DNA of 64,000 nucleotides from DASUNP01 sp035249305 (GTDB lineage Bacteria > Acidobacteriota > Blastocatellia > UBA7656). The notes below the pieces were generated by a model. The model was not told where the DNA came from. It did not search any database and was given only the letters and a program-made list of their open reading frames with translations. Position 1 is the stretch's first letter. Every line of letters starts with the position of its first letter. A program made the translations under genes and the position numbers. This document shows positions 9,115 to 18,311 of this stretch, one piece after another. The DNA lies in NCBI GenBank assembly GCA_035249305.1, contig DATFGQ010000033.1, positions 1-64,000 of the forward strand, written 5' to 3'.

Positions 9115-11319
9115 ATGAATCGTCAGGTCCTGCTGCGGCAGGCGATCAACGAATACGGGTTCGGCTGGGTGGCGGCGCGGCTCGCTTATGAGCTGCAATT
9201 GCGAAGCGGCGTTCACACGCTCCGCTTCCATCAGCGGCCATGGGATAAGAACGAGCTGGCCGCGTGGCTCACCAACGGGACGCCGGCCACGCCCGACGAG
9301 TACAGAGCTTACTGGAGCGAGCGACGCCGGCCGTTCTTCTTCAAGCCGTCCGACCGCGACGATTATCAGAAACATTTGCTACAGATACTCGGCGAGCGAG
9401 GGCTGGAGTCTCTCGCCCGCGAAGCCGCACAGATACAGCGGGGCGAGTTCCGCTACTTCTTCTCTCAGTCGGGCGACCTGGGCTTTCCCCCCGACTGGCA
9501 CTACAACCCGTTCACGGGACAGCGCACGCCGGCCGCGGCTCATTGGAGTCGCATACCGATGTTCTCGCGCGAGACGGGCGACCTGAAGTTCATCTGGGAG
9601 CCGGGGCGCTTCGCGTCCGCCTATGTGCTCGCGCGCGCGTACTGGGCGACGGGTGATGAATCATACGCAGAAACTTTCTGGCGATTGATCGAAAGCTGGG
9701 CCGCGGCCAATCCCCCCAACCAGGGCGCGCACTGGAAGTGCGGGCAGGAGACATCGCTGAGGCTCATGGCATGGTGCTTCGCGCTCTACGCCGTGGCCGA
9801 CTCGCCCTCGACCACGCCCGAGCGGCTCTTTCAGATAGTTGGCATGATCGCCGCGCAGGCCGACCGCGTGGCGCGCGATCACGTCTACGCGCGCTTGCAG
9901 CGCAACAACCACGCGATAAGCGAAGGCGTCGGGTTATGGACCGTCGGCCTGTTATTCCCGGAGCTGCGGAGCGCCGCCGAATGGCGCGACCACGGGCGAA
10001 AGATATTGACCGAAGAAGCGGCGCGACAGATAGCGGGCGACGGATCATACATACAGAATTCGCTAAACTACCACCGCCTGATGTTGCAGGATTACATCTG
10101 GGCCGCGCGCCTCGCCGAAACCTGTGGCGACTCTCTGCCCGACACTTTGCTCGGCCGCGTCGAGCGCGCGGTCGAATTCCTCTGCCAGATGCAGGACCGC
10201 GAGAGCGGGCGCGTGCCGTGTTACGGGAGCAACGACGGCGCCCTGATCCTCCCGCTCAACACTTGTGACTATACAGACTTTCGCCCCGTGATCGCGGCGA
10301 GCAATTACCTGACGCGTCGCGTGCGCGTCTACGAGCCGGGGCCGTGGGAAGAGGACTTGCTCTGGCTGTTCGGGACGGGAGCGCTAAAAGCAAATCTCGA
10401 ATCGATCCCGCAGGTGAGCCTTTCGGCCGACGAAGGCGGTTACTACACTCTCAGGGGCGAGCGCGGCTTCGCGCTGACGCGGTGCACGACTTACCGCAAC
10501 CGCCCGGCGCAGGCCGATATGCTGCACGTCGATCTGTGGTGGCGCGGCGAAAACATCGCTTGCGACGCGGGCTCTTATCTCTATTACGCCGACCCGCCCT
10601 GGAACAATAACTTGATAGGGACGGCGGTGCATAACACCGTGACCGTGGCGGGCCAGGACCAGATGGTAATGGGGCCTCGCTTCATGTGGTTCGAGTGGGC
10701 GAAGGCGAAAGTGCTCGACTTCACTCGATCGCCCGAAGGCCGCCTTGAGGTCTTTCAAGGTCAGCACGACGGCTACCTCAGGTTGGACGCGCCGGCGCTT
10801 CACCGCCGCGCAGTGCTGCGCGCGGGCGATGACGTGTGGGTAGTTGTCGACGACATCCTCGGTCAGGGCAACAACGAAGTCGCGTGTCACTGGCTCCTGG
10901 CCGAAGGCGAGCATGCGTTTGACGAAAGCGCGAACCGGCTTCGGTTGAGCTTGGCCGCCGGAGAGGTGAGCATGCACTGGGCGGCGACTAACCTTGAAGG
11001 CGCATGCGTTGACATCACGAGCGGGGATGAAGAGAAAGCGCCGCGCGGGTGGCGGTCGCGCTACTACGGCGTGAGGGAGCCCGCGCTGTCGTTTCAACTG
11101 AAAGGCGCGGGCCGCATGCCGTGCCGCATCGCGACGGCTTTCGTCCTTGGCGAATCAGACGCGCGAGTACGCTTCGATCGCGATGCTGTCTCGATAGAGA
11201 GAGGCGATGGCGTCGAGTTGAGTGTGACTCTGTCTCCGCTCGACGAAACGTCGCGGTTGACGATAATTGAGGCACGGCTTGCGGAGGGCGGGCGAATCGA
11301 GAATCTGATATGCGGATAA
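9115..11319 (+). CDS. heparinase II/III-like polysaccharide lyase
   Basis: This 734-residue protein has the alpha/alpha-toroid N-terminal half of Hepar_II_III proteins (GHYNPF-like GTTTR region and the GAHWKCGQETSLRLMAW helix). The Hepar_II_III beta-sheet domain follows from about residue 435 (GGYYTLRGERGFALTRC), with HVDLWWRGENIACDAGS and HNTVTVAGQDQM. There is no signal peptide, so it may act in the cytoplasm or at the inner membrane, unlike secreted lyases. Such genes are common in biosynthetic exopolysaccharide clusters, where a role in glycan trimming or modification is only presumed. Its last 10 bases overlap the 6-dehydrogenase start. Confidence 0.86.
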   Translation: MNRQVLLRQAINEYGFGWVAARLAYELQLRSGVHTLRFHQRPWDKNELAAWLTNGTPATPDEYRAYWSERRRPFFFKPSDRDDYQKHLLQILGERGLESLAREAAQIQRGEFRYFFSQSGDLGFPPDWHYNPFTGQRTPAAAHWSRIPMFSRETGDLKFIWEPGRFASAYVLARAYWATGDESYAETFWRLIESWAAANPPNQGAHWKCGQETSLRLMAWCFALYAVADSPSTTPERLFQIVGMIAAQADRVARDHVYARLQRNNHAISEGVGLWTVGLLFPELRSAAEWRDHGRKILTEEAARQIAGDGSYIQNSLNYHRLMLQDYIWAARLAETCGDSLPDTLLGRVERAVEFLCQMQDRESGRVPCYGSNDGALILPLNTCDYTDFRPVIAASNYLTRRVRVYEPGPWEEDLLWLFGTGALKANLESIPQVSLSADEGGYYTLRGERGFALTRCTTYRNRPAQADMLHVDLWWRGENIACDAGSYLYYADPPWNNNLIGTAVHNTVTVAGQDQMVMGPRFMWFEWAKAKVLDFTRSPEGRLEVFQGQHDGYLRLDAPALHRRAVLRAGDDVWVVVDDILGQGNNEVACHWLLAEGEHAFDESANRLRLSLAAGEVSMHWAATNLEGACVDITSGDEEKAPRGWRSRYYGVREPALSFQLKGAGRMPCRIATAFVLGESDARVRFDRDAVSIERGDGVELSVTLSPLDETSRLTIIEARLAEGGRIENLICG

Positions 11320-12620
11320 GTGTTTTCGGGCTGGGCTATGTCGGCACAGTGACCGCGGCTTGCCTTGCCGACGACGGCCACGAGGTCATCGGAGTCGACA
11401 CTGCCGAAGACAAAGTCGAGCGCATCAACGCGGGCCGCTCCCCGATAGTCGAGAGCGGCCTGGACGAGATAATCGCCCGCGCCGTTGACGCAAGTCGCCT
11501 TCAAGCGACGGCCGACGCGGACCGCGCGGTCGCGGCGTCAGAGCTGGCGATCGTTTGCGTAGGGACGCCTTCGTCTGAAAACAGCAGCCTCGACACGCGC
11601 TACGTCGAGCGCGTCACTTCCGAAATCGGGGCATCGATTTCAAATAATCGGAAGAGAGACTTCCTCTTCGTCTTGCGCAGCACCGTGCTGCCGGGCACGA
11701 CCAGAAACCTCGTCATCCCCGCGCTCGAAAGCTCTTCGGGCCGCGCCTGCGGCGACGGGTATGACGTAGCTTTCTACCCGGAGTTCTTGCGCGAGGGATC
11801 GTCGGTCGAAGACTTTTACAGCCCGCCGAAGATCGTCGTGGGCGAGCGCGCGGCGGGCGCGGGCGAGAAGTTAGCGGACCTCTACAAAGATATTGAAGCG
11901 CCGCGCTTCGTCACCTCGCTCGAAGTGGCCGAGATGACCAAGTACACCGACAACGCTTTTCATGCGGTGAAGATCACCTTCGCCAACGAGATAGGCCGGC
12001 TCTGTCGCGCGCTCGGCATAGACAGCCGCGACGTGATGAAGATATTTTGCGCAGACACGCAGTTGAACATCTCGCCCGCTTACTTCCGGCCAGGGTTCGC
12101 CTTCGGCGGGTCGTGCCTGCCCAAAGACGTGCGCGCTTTGATATACCGCGCGCGGCACAGCGACATTCACCTGCCGCTGTTGGAGGGCGTGTTGCCGAGC
12201 AACGTCGAACAGGTCGAGCGCGTCTTCCAGCGCGTAGAATCGCGCCGCCCTTCTGATGTCGGGCTCGTCGGGCTGGCCTTCAAACCCGGCACGGATGACC
12301 TGCGCGAAAGCCCGCTGGTGACGCTCGCCGAGCGGCTGCTAGGCCGCGGGTACAAGTTGCGAATATACGACCCGGAGGTCGAGACTGCCAGGCTGGTCGG
12401 CGGCAACCGCGCTTACGTAGAGCTTCACCTGCCTCACCTCTCAAGGCTGATGGTCCCTTCGATCGAAGAGGTAGGCGCCTGCGATATAATAATCGTCGGC
12501 CACCCGCTCAAAGAAGATTCATTGATCGACCGATGGCTCGGGGAAGGGAAGCACGTGTTAGACCTCGTGGGCAAGAAGGCGCGCGCCGATCATCCTCGTT
12601 ACGACGGGCTGTACTGGTAA
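11310..12620 (+). CDS. UDP-glucose/GDP-mannose 6-dehydrogenase
   Basis: The 436-residue protein starts with the NAD-binding fold MRISVFGLGYVG and carries the catalytic cysteine at residue 269 in FAFGGSCLPKDVRAL. The GFAFGGSCLPKD context and short N-terminal loop resemble the GDP-mannose 6-dehydrogenase (AlgD-like) branch as well as UDP-glucose enzymes, so the substrate is open. It should convert a hexose nucleotide to the uronic acid in two NAD-dependent steps. The start overlaps the end of the heparinase-like gene. Confidence 0.92.
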   Translation: MRISVFGLGYVGTVTAACLADDGHEVIGVDTAEDKVERINAGRSPIVESGLDEIIARAVDASRLQATADADRAVAASELAIVCVGTPSSENSSLDTRYVERVTSEIGASISNNRKRDFLFVLRSTVLPGTTRNLVIPALESSSGRACGDGYDVAFYPEFLREGSSVEDFYSPPKIVVGERAAGAGEKLADLYKDIEAPRFVTSLEVAEMTKYTDNAFHAVKITFANEIGRLCRALGIDSRDVMKIFCADTQLNISPAYFRPGFAFGGSCLPKDVRALIYRARHSDIHLPLLEGVLPSNVEQVERVFQRVESRRPSDVGLVGLAFKPGTDDLRESPLVTLAERLLGRGYKLRIYDPEVETARLVGGNRAYVELHLPHLSRLMVPSIEEVGACDIIIVGHPLKEDSLIDRWLGEGKHVLDLVGKKARADHPRYDGLYW

Positions 12621-12626
12621 GACGGA

Positions 12627-13856
12627 ATGCGGATTCTATACTTGCATCAGTATTTCATGACGCGCGAGGGCGTGGGCGGCACGCGCTCGTACGAGTTCGC
12701 GCGCTACCTTGTCGGCCAGGGCCATGAAGTGACTATGATGACCTCGGCCTTCTCGCGCCCGTCGCGCGAAGCCGGGCTGGTGAGCCGGCGGCAAATCGAA
12801 GGCATCGAAGTCGTCGAGATAAACGCGGGATCTTTTGAAGGCATGGGCGAAACGTCGAAGAGCTACATTTCGCGGATAAATCTCTTCCTCAAGTTCGCCC
12901 TCGCCAGCAGTTGGGCCGTCACGCGGTCTGCCCGGCCCGACATCGTCTTCGCCACTTCGACGCCTCTGACGATAGGCATCCCGGCCCTGGTCGCCAGCAA
13001 ATACCTTAAAGCCCCGCTCGTCTTTGAGGTGCGCGACCTGTGGCCCGAAGCTCCGATTCAGATGGGGGCGCTGCGCAACCCTGCTTTGATCGCGCTCACA
13101 CGTTGGTTCGAGCGCTTGATCTATCGTAATTCGGCTCACGTGGTTGCGCTCTCGCCCGGCATGCGCGACGGAGTGGTCGCGTCGGGCGTCCCGCCGGAAC
13201 GCGTCTCGGTCATACCGAACGCTTCGGACCTTGAGCTATTCTCGCCCGACCTGGACGGCTCGGAGTTTCGCTCGCGCCTCGGTTTAAACGGCCAGTTCGT
13301 CTGCACCTATTTCGGCACTATGGGCGAGGCCAACGATCTCAGGCCCGTGGTCGAGGCCGCGAGGCTGCTGGAAGAGCGCGGCGAGAAGGGCGTTGCGTTC
13401 GTACTTCACGGCCAGGGCAAGCGGCGCGGCGAGCTTGAAGCCTTCTGCCGCCGCCACAACCTTACGAACGTAGTCTTCTCCGATCCCATCCCGGATAAAC
13501 ACGCCATCGCGCGACTGGCCGCCGCGTCCGACGCCTGCATGACGATCTACAAGAACGTGCCGATACTTTACACCTGCTCGCCGAACAAGCTCTTCGATAC
13601 TTTCGCGGCGGGCCGCCCCGCGATAGTCAACTCGCCCGGCTGGTTGAAAGAGCTGGTCGAAAGTCACGAGGTGGGTCTTTACGTGCGGCCGGACGACGCG
13701 GCGCACCTGGCCGACTCGGTCCTCTTTTTGCGCGATCATCCCGAAGTCGTCAAGACCTATGGCGAGAACGCGCGGCGGCTGGCCGAAGAGTCGTTTGATA
13801 GGAACAAGCTGGCGGCCCAACTGCTCGCCATATTCGAGCGGGTGGCCGGCAGGTGA
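12627..13856 (+). CDS. GT4-family glycosyltransferase (WbuB-like)
   Basis: This 409-residue protein begins MRILYLHQYFMTREGVGGTR, characteristic of the WbuB/GT4 group that often transfers an amino-dideoxy sugar. Further family markers are FEVRDLWPEAPIQMGAL, the VIPNASDLELF strand and the donor site near CSPNKLFDTFAAGRPAIV. No membrane segment is predicted, so it should act on undecaprenyl-linked sugars at the membrane surface. It sits directly before the phosphoglycosyl transferase that would provide such an acceptor. Confidence 0.9.
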   Translation: MRILYLHQYFMTREGVGGTRSYEFARYLVGQGHEVTMMTSAFSRPSREAGLVSRRQIEGIEVVEINAGSFEGMGETSKSYISRINLFLKFALASSWAVTRSARPDIVFATSTPLTIGIPALVASKYLKAPLVFEVRDLWPEAPIQMGALRNPALIALTRWFERLIYRNSAHVVALSPGMRDGVVASGVPPERVSVIPNASDLELFSPDLDGSEFRSRLGLNGQFVCTYFGTMGEANDLRPVVEAARLLEERGEKGVAFVLHGQGKRRGELEAFCRRHNLTNVVFSDPIPDKHAIARLAAASDACMTIYKNVPILYTCSPNKLFDTFAAGRPAIVNSPGWLKELVESHEVGLYVRPDDAAHLADSVLFLRDHPEVVKTYGENARRLAEESFDRNKLAAQLLAIFERVAGR

Positions 13857-13881
13857 TTCGATAACGACGGGCTTAAACGAG

Positions 13882-14529
13882 ATGTATCGCAAGTTCGGCA
13901 AACGGGTGCTCGATTTCATCGTTGCGCTTGCGGCGCTAATCCTGCTCGCGCCCGCGCTCGCGGCGCTCGCGCTGTTGGTCAGGTTAAAGCTTGGCTCTCC
14001 GATCTTCTTCAGTCAAAAACGCCCGGGTCTGGGCGGCCGTCCGTTCATCCTCCACAAGTTCCGCACCATGACCGACGCGCGCGACCGAAGCGGGCAATTG
14101 CTTTCCGACGCCGAGCGGCTGACCGGGTTCGGGCGCTTTCTCAGAAGCACGAGCCTCGACGAGCTGCCGGAGCTGCTCAACGTGCTGAAAGGTGAGATGA
14201 GCTTGGTCGGGCCTAGACCTTTGCTGATGCAATACCTCGATCGCTACACGCCCGAGCAAGCGCGCCGTCACGAGGCCAGACCCGGCATCACGGGATGGGC
14301 GCAGGTCAACGGCCGCAACGCGATCACCTGGGAGCGCAAGTTCGATTTCGACCTGTGGTATATTGATAACCAATCTTTATGGGTAGATCTGAAGATAATA
14401 TTCCTTACCGTGTGGAGGATCACAAACCGCAGCGGGATAAGCCAGCCGGGTCAGGTGACTATGGAAGAGTTCATGGGCACGCAGATTACATCGGCAACCA
14501 ATTCTACAAAGGGACACGAATATGAATAA
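13882..14529 (+). CDS. PglC-type phosphoglycosyl-1-phosphate transferase
   Basis: The 215-residue product is a small monotopic phosphoglycosyl transferase that loads the first sugar-1-phosphate onto undecaprenyl phosphate. It has one hydrophobic re-entrant helix (about residues 8-37), FRTMTDARD, the catalytic Asp93-Glu94 pair in STSLDELPELLN, SLVGPRPLL and the RPGITGWAQVNGRN end. I chose ATG 13882 (MYRKFGKRVLDF) because similarity to the family begins there. A longer frame from 13759 overlaps the preceding glycosyltransferase with unrelated residues. The 3' end overlaps the acyl carrier protein gene by 8 bp. Confidence 0.92.
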   Translation: MYRKFGKRVLDFIVALAALILLAPALAALALLVRLKLGSPIFFSQKRPGLGGRPFILHKFRTMTDARDRSGQLLSDAERLTGFGRFLRSTSLDELPELLNVLKGEMSLVGPRPLLMQYLDRYTPEQARRHEARPGITGWAQVNGRNAITWERKFDFDLWYIDNQSLWVDLKIIFLTVWRITNRSGISQPGQVTMEEFMGTQITSATNSTKGHEYE

Positions 14530-14755
14530 GAGAGAGTTTCTGAGCTTGGTAGAGGATGTGATCGAGGCAGACCCCGGCACGATACAAGGTACAGAAACGC
14601 TTGAAGAGCTGGGCTGGAACTCACTTTCCGTCCTCGGGTTTATCGCGGCTATGGATGAGCGGTTTGAGCTGGCTATATCTCCTAAAGAACTTGGTAAGTG
14701 TAAGACGGTGAGCGATCTCATGGCCTTGCTTGGTGATCGAGTCTCTGCCGATTAG
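14522..14755 (+). CDS. acyl carrier protein
   Basis: A 77-residue acidic helical protein with the 4'-phosphopantetheine site at Ser34 in GWNSLSVLGF. This corresponds to the DSL motif with Asn in place of Asp. It overlaps the phosphoglycosyl transferase by 8 bp and precedes a KASIII gene by 10 bases. It is therefore a dedicated carrier for the acyl-modifying branch of this glycan locus rather than the housekeeping ACP. Confidence 0.88.
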   Translation: MNKREFLSLVEDVIEADPGTIQGTETLEELGWNSLSVLGFIAAMDERFELAISPKELGKCKTVSDLMALLGDRVSAD

Positions 14756-14765
14756 AGGATGATTG

Positions 14766-15839
14766 ATGGCGGTTAGCAGGTTAAGTGGAGTTCGATTAGC
14801 CGGGCTGGCCAGCGCCGTGCCTGAAGAGACTCTCACGGTGGCCGACGACGCGATCAGCTTTGGTGACGCCGACGCCAGGAAGATCAGTGAAAGCACGGGC
14901 GTCTCGAAGCGCCGCGTAGTGTCGAACGGCTTATGCACATCCGACCTGTGCCTGGCTGCCGGCGAGCGGCTTCTCGCGGAGCTGGGCTGGGAGCGAGACT
15001 CTGTAGACGCGCTGATATTCGTCTCTCAAACGCCCGATTATTTATTGCCTGCCACGAGCTGCTCGCTTCATGGTCGACTCAATCTCTCTACGCGTTGCGC
15101 GGCTTTTGACATCAACCTCGGTTGCTCCGGATACATATACGGGCTGTGGATGGCATCGAACCTCATCGCGTGCGGCAGCGTCCGGCGCGTCCTGCTGCTC
15201 GTGGGCGACACTATCAGCCGGATAGTCTCTCCGCGAGACAGGGCGACCGCGCCTCTGTTCGGCGACGCGGGGACGGCCACTGCTCTGGAGAGCGACGACG
15301 ATGCTCCTTCGATGGTGTTTGAGCTAGGCACGGATGGGACGGGTCAGGAACATCTCATAGTGCCCGCCGGAGCCTTTCGCCAGCCGCGTACGGAGCAGAC
15401 TCCGCAGCGCACCGAGCGCGAAGGCGGCAACGTAAGAAGCGACGAAGACCTCTTCATGAACGGTGCGGAGATATTCGCCTTCACTCTGCGCGTGGTGCCG
15501 AAGCTGATTAAGTCTGTTACGGACGCGGCCGGGTGGTCTACGGCAGATGTAGACGCCTGGGTTATGCACCAGGCGAATCGTTTCATGTTGCAGCATTTGA
15601 TTAAGCGAATGAAGCTGCCCGCTGAGAAGGCCGTGTTGGCTATAGAAGATTACGGCAACACCAGCTCGGCCTCTATCCCGCTGGCGATGACACACAGTCT
15701 GAGCGAGAGATTAACGAAGGAGAAGCTGAACCTGGTGATGGTCGGCTTCGGCGTAGGGTTTTCGTGGGGGGCGGTCGCTTTAACATGCAAGAACGTGGTG
15801 ATGCCCGGCCTTCTCATAGTTCCCAGCCAAGCGGTTTGA
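14766..15839 (+). CDS. 3-oxoacyl-ACP synthase III family protein (first copy)
   Basis: The 357-residue protein has the full KASIII triad: Cys120 (DINLGCSGYIYG), His268 (VMHQANRF) and Asn298 (DYGNTSSASIP). It should condense an acyl-CoA starter with malonyl-ACP, or act as an acyltransferase as some KASIII relatives do. ATG 14766 is preceded by AGAGGATG. A TTG directly upstream at 14763 is a less likely start. A second, diverged KASIII lies at 17304, and the two may differ in starter or form a heteromeric enzyme. Confidence 0.9.
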   Translation: MAVSRLSGVRLAGLASAVPEETLTVADDAISFGDADARKISESTGVSKRRVVSNGLCTSDLCLAAGERLLAELGWERDSVDALIFVSQTPDYLLPATSCSLHGRLNLSTRCAAFDINLGCSGYIYGLWMASNLIACGSVRRVLLLVGDTISRIVSPRDRATAPLFGDAGTATALESDDDAPSMVFELGTDGTGQEHLIVPAGAFRQPRTEQTPQRTEREGGNVRSDEDLFMNGAEIFAFTLRVVPKLIKSVTDAAGWSTADVDAWVMHQANRFMLQHLIKRMKLPAEKAVLAIEDYGNTSSASIPLAMTHSLSERLTKEKLNLVMVGFGVGFSWGAVALTCKNVVMPGLLIVPSQAV

Positions 15840-15842
15840 CGT

Positions 15843-16604
15843 ATGACGATAAACCCTATGAGCCTTAGCGGCCGCACTATTTTGATCACGGGCGCTTCTT
15901 CCGGGATAGGTCGCGCGACCGCGATTCTGCTCAGCCAGCTCGGGGCGCGCTTGATTCTGGCGGGCCGTAACAAAGAGCGGCTCGATCAGACCGCAGGCCA
16001 GCTCGAAGGGGCGGATCATCGCGTCGAAGCTTTCGATTTAACAGGCATCGACGAGGTTCCGCGCTGGATCAAAGGAATAACGTCTCGCGAAGGCGCTCTC
16101 GACGGATTGGTACACAGCGCCGGGATGCACGTTACCCGCCCGCTGCGCTTTCTTAGCGACGAAACTGTTCAGGAAGTGATGAGTATTAACTTCGGCGCGG
16201 CGCTGGCGCTTGCTAAAGGGCTGCGACAGAAGGGGGCCTACAACGCGGGCGCGAGCATAGTTTTTCTGTCGTCTGTGATGGGTCTGGTCGGCCAACCTGG
16301 CGTGTCAGTCTACGCCGCCAGCAAAGGCGCTATTGTCGCCGTGACTAAATCACTCGCTTTGGAATTAGCGCGGGATGGTCTGAGGGTAAACTGCGTTGCC
16401 CCTGCCCAGGTCAAGACCGAGATGGCCGAAGCGATGCAGGAAACTTTATCGGCGGAACAGATCGCAGCAATCGAGGCAATGCACCCGCTAGGGATCGGCA
16501 CGCCTCTGGATGTGGCTTACGCCATCGCTTTTTTGCTGGCCGACACGGGGCGTTGGATAACTGGAACGACGCTGGTCGTCGACGGAGGCTACACGGCCCA
16601 CTGA
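15843..16604 (+). CDS. SDR-family 3-oxoacyl-ACP reductase-like protein
   Basis: This 253-residue classical short-chain dehydrogenase has the cofactor motif GASSGIG at residues 17-23 and the catalytic Ser143/144, Tyr157 and Lys161 (YAASK). The end, TGTTLVVDGGYTAH, is FabG-like. It starts three bases after the first KASIII stop. The likely role is reduction of the 3-ketoacyl-ACP made by the neighbouring KASIII to a 3-hydroxyacyl-ACP, but a sugar keto group cannot be excluded. Confidence 0.87.
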   Translation: MTINPMSLSGRTILITGASSGIGRATAILLSQLGARLILAGRNKERLDQTAGQLEGADHRVEAFDLTGIDEVPRWIKGITSREGALDGLVHSAGMHVTRPLRFLSDETVQEVMSINFGAALALAKGLRQKGAYNAGASIVFLSSVMGLVGQPGVSVYAASKGAIVAVTKSLALELARDGLRVNCVAPAQVKTEMAEAMQETLSAEQIAAIEAMHPLGIGTPLDVAYAIAFLLADTGRWITGTTLVVDGGYTAH

Positions 16605-16623
16605 AGCCGGAAGGAATTAAGCT

Positions 16624-17271
16624 ATGAAGCGACTGTTGATTATAGGGGCGGGCGGGTTCGGCCGCGAAGTGATGGGGTGGGCTTCGCACGCGAATCGCGA
16701 CCGGCGAGATTGGGAGGTCGGCGGGTTCCTTGACTCTAACCCGAAAGCGCTCGACGGCTACGGCCGCGAGGTCGGGATAGTCGGCGACCCGCTCACCTAC
16801 ACTCCGTCGGACACGGACCTTTTTGTGTGCGCGATCGGCGACCCCGCGACAAAGCTGCGCGTGTGCAAGGAGCTGAAAGAGCGCGGCGCGAGCTTTCTAA
16901 CTTTGATCCACCCGACGGCCGTCGTCGGGCTTGATTGTGTTATCGGCGAAGGCTGCGTGCTCTGCCCCGGCGCTGTGGTGACGACCAACGTGACGCTGGG
17001 CAGTTTCGTTTGCCTGAATGTTTATTCGACCGTAGGCCACGACGCGGTGATCGGCGACGGGTGCACTTTGAGCGCGCACACGGACGTTACGGGGTTTGCG
17101 AGGCTCGGCGAGGGAGTCTTTTTAGGCTCGCATGCGTCGATACTGCCGAACGCGACGGTGGGCGATTACGCGGTGGTGGGGGCAGGCAGCGTCGTGCTTC
17201 GTAAAGTGCGCCCGCGTTCTACGGTCGTGGGAGTGCCGGCTAAACAGATAAGCGGGTTTGACGCCGAGTGA
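16624..17271 (+). CDS. PglD/NeuD-type sugar N- or O-acyltransferase
   Basis: The 215-residue protein has an N-terminal Rossmann-like sugar-binding lobe (KRLLIIGAGGFGREVMGW) and a C-terminal left-handed beta-helix of hexapeptide repeats. The active-site histidine is probably the one in YSTVGHDAVIGDG. The closing GVPAKQI is typical. PglD relatives N-acylate the C4 amino group of a 4-amino-4,6-dideoxy sugar. Surrounded by an ACP, two KASIII and a ketoreductase, this one may take an acyl group from ACP rather than acetyl-CoA, which is inference. Confidence 0.88.
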   Translation: MKRLLIIGAGGFGREVMGWASHANRDRRDWEVGGFLDSNPKALDGYGREVGIVGDPLTYTPSDTDLFVCAIGDPATKLRVCKELKERGASFLTLIHPTAVVGLDCVIGEGCVLCPGAVVTTNVTLGSFVCLNVYSTVGHDAVIGDGCTLSAHTDVTGFARLGEGVFLGSHASILPNATVGDYAVVGAGSVVLRKVRPRSTVVGVPAKQISGFDAE

Positions 17272-17303
17272 TCTTCAGCCGAATGTCGAACTGAGAGGCG
17301 GCC

Positions 17304-18311
17304 ATGCAAGCAGTCATTAAAGCTATCGAGTATCACCTTCCCGAAAGAAGCTTGACCAACAGCCAGTTGATAAGCGAGTTCCCGGAGTGGACCACCGAGA
17401 AGATCGAGCAGAAGACGGGCATCGCCGAACGCCGCATCGCGGCCGTAGATGAATGCTCGTCCGACCTTGGCGTAGCGGCCGCGCAGAAGCTCTTCAGCAG
17501 CGGGGCATGCCAGCCCGGCGAGATCGATTACATACTTTTATGCACGCAGACTCCGGATTATTTTCTGCCTACGACCGCGTGCGTCATGCAGGAGCGGCTC
17601 GACATACCAACGACGGCGGGCGCGCTCGATTTTAACCTCGGCTGTTCCGGGTACGTGTATGGGCTGGGGTTGGCCAAGGGGCTGATTGAGACAGGCCAGG
17701 CGCGCAACGTCTTGCTCATCACCGCGGAGACCTACAGCAAGCTCCTGAGCCCTGACGACAAGAGCGTCCGCGCGATCTTCGGAGACGCGGCGGCGGCGAC
17801 CTTGATAACAGGCTCGGAAAGAGACGACAGCCAGCAGGGCGAGTCGATAGGGCCGTTCGTCTTCGGCACCGACGGCGGCGGCGCGCAGAACCTGATAGTG
17901 CCCGCCGGCGGCATGCGCAAGCGTTTCGCGTCGGACGATCAGGCTAATGATGAGTTTCTGTACATGAACGGGCCTGAGATATTCACCTTCACGTTGCGCG
18001 TAGTGCCGAAGACGGTCGAAAAGCTTTTGTCACAGGCCCGCAAGCGGCTCGAAGATATCGACCTGTTCGTATTCCACCAGGCGAATAAATACATGCTCGA
18101 CTACCTGCAAAAGAAGATGAAGATACCCGAAGAGAAGTTCTACGTCGCGATGCGACACTGCGGAAACACGGTCTGCTCGACCATACCGATAGCGCTCAAG
18201 CACGCCTTAGAAGAGGAGCGACTGCGGCCGGGGCATCACGCGATGCTCGTAGGTTTCGGGGTGGGTTATTCCTGGGGCGGCACTCTGATTCGATGGGCAA
18301 ATCAATTATGA
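17304..18311 (+). CDS. 3-oxoacyl-ACP synthase III family protein (second copy)
   Basis: This 335-residue protein carries the complete KASIII triad: Cys114 (DFNLGCSGYVYG), His258 (VFHQANKY) and Asn288 (HCGNTVCSTIP). It is clearly related to the KASIII at 14766 but lacks its longer C-terminus. The stop overlaps the aminotransferase ATG (ATGA at 18308-18311), which links acyl-chain making to amino-sugar making by translational coupling. Confidence 0.9.
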   Translation: MQAVIKAIEYHLPERSLTNSQLISEFPEWTTEKIEQKTGIAERRIAAVDECSSDLGVAAAQKLFSSGACQPGEIDYILLCTQTPDYFLPTTACVMQERLDIPTTAGALDFNLGCSGYVYGLGLAKGLIETGQARNVLLITAETYSKLLSPDDKSVRAIFGDAAAATLITGSERDDSQQGESIGPFVFGTDGGGAQNLIVPAGGMRKRFASDDQANDEFLYMNGPEIFTFTLRVVPKTVEKLLSQARKRLEDIDLFVFHQANKYMLDYLQKKMKIPEEKFYVAMRHCGNTVCSTIPIALKHALEEERLRPGHHAMLVGFGVGYSWGGTLIRWANQL

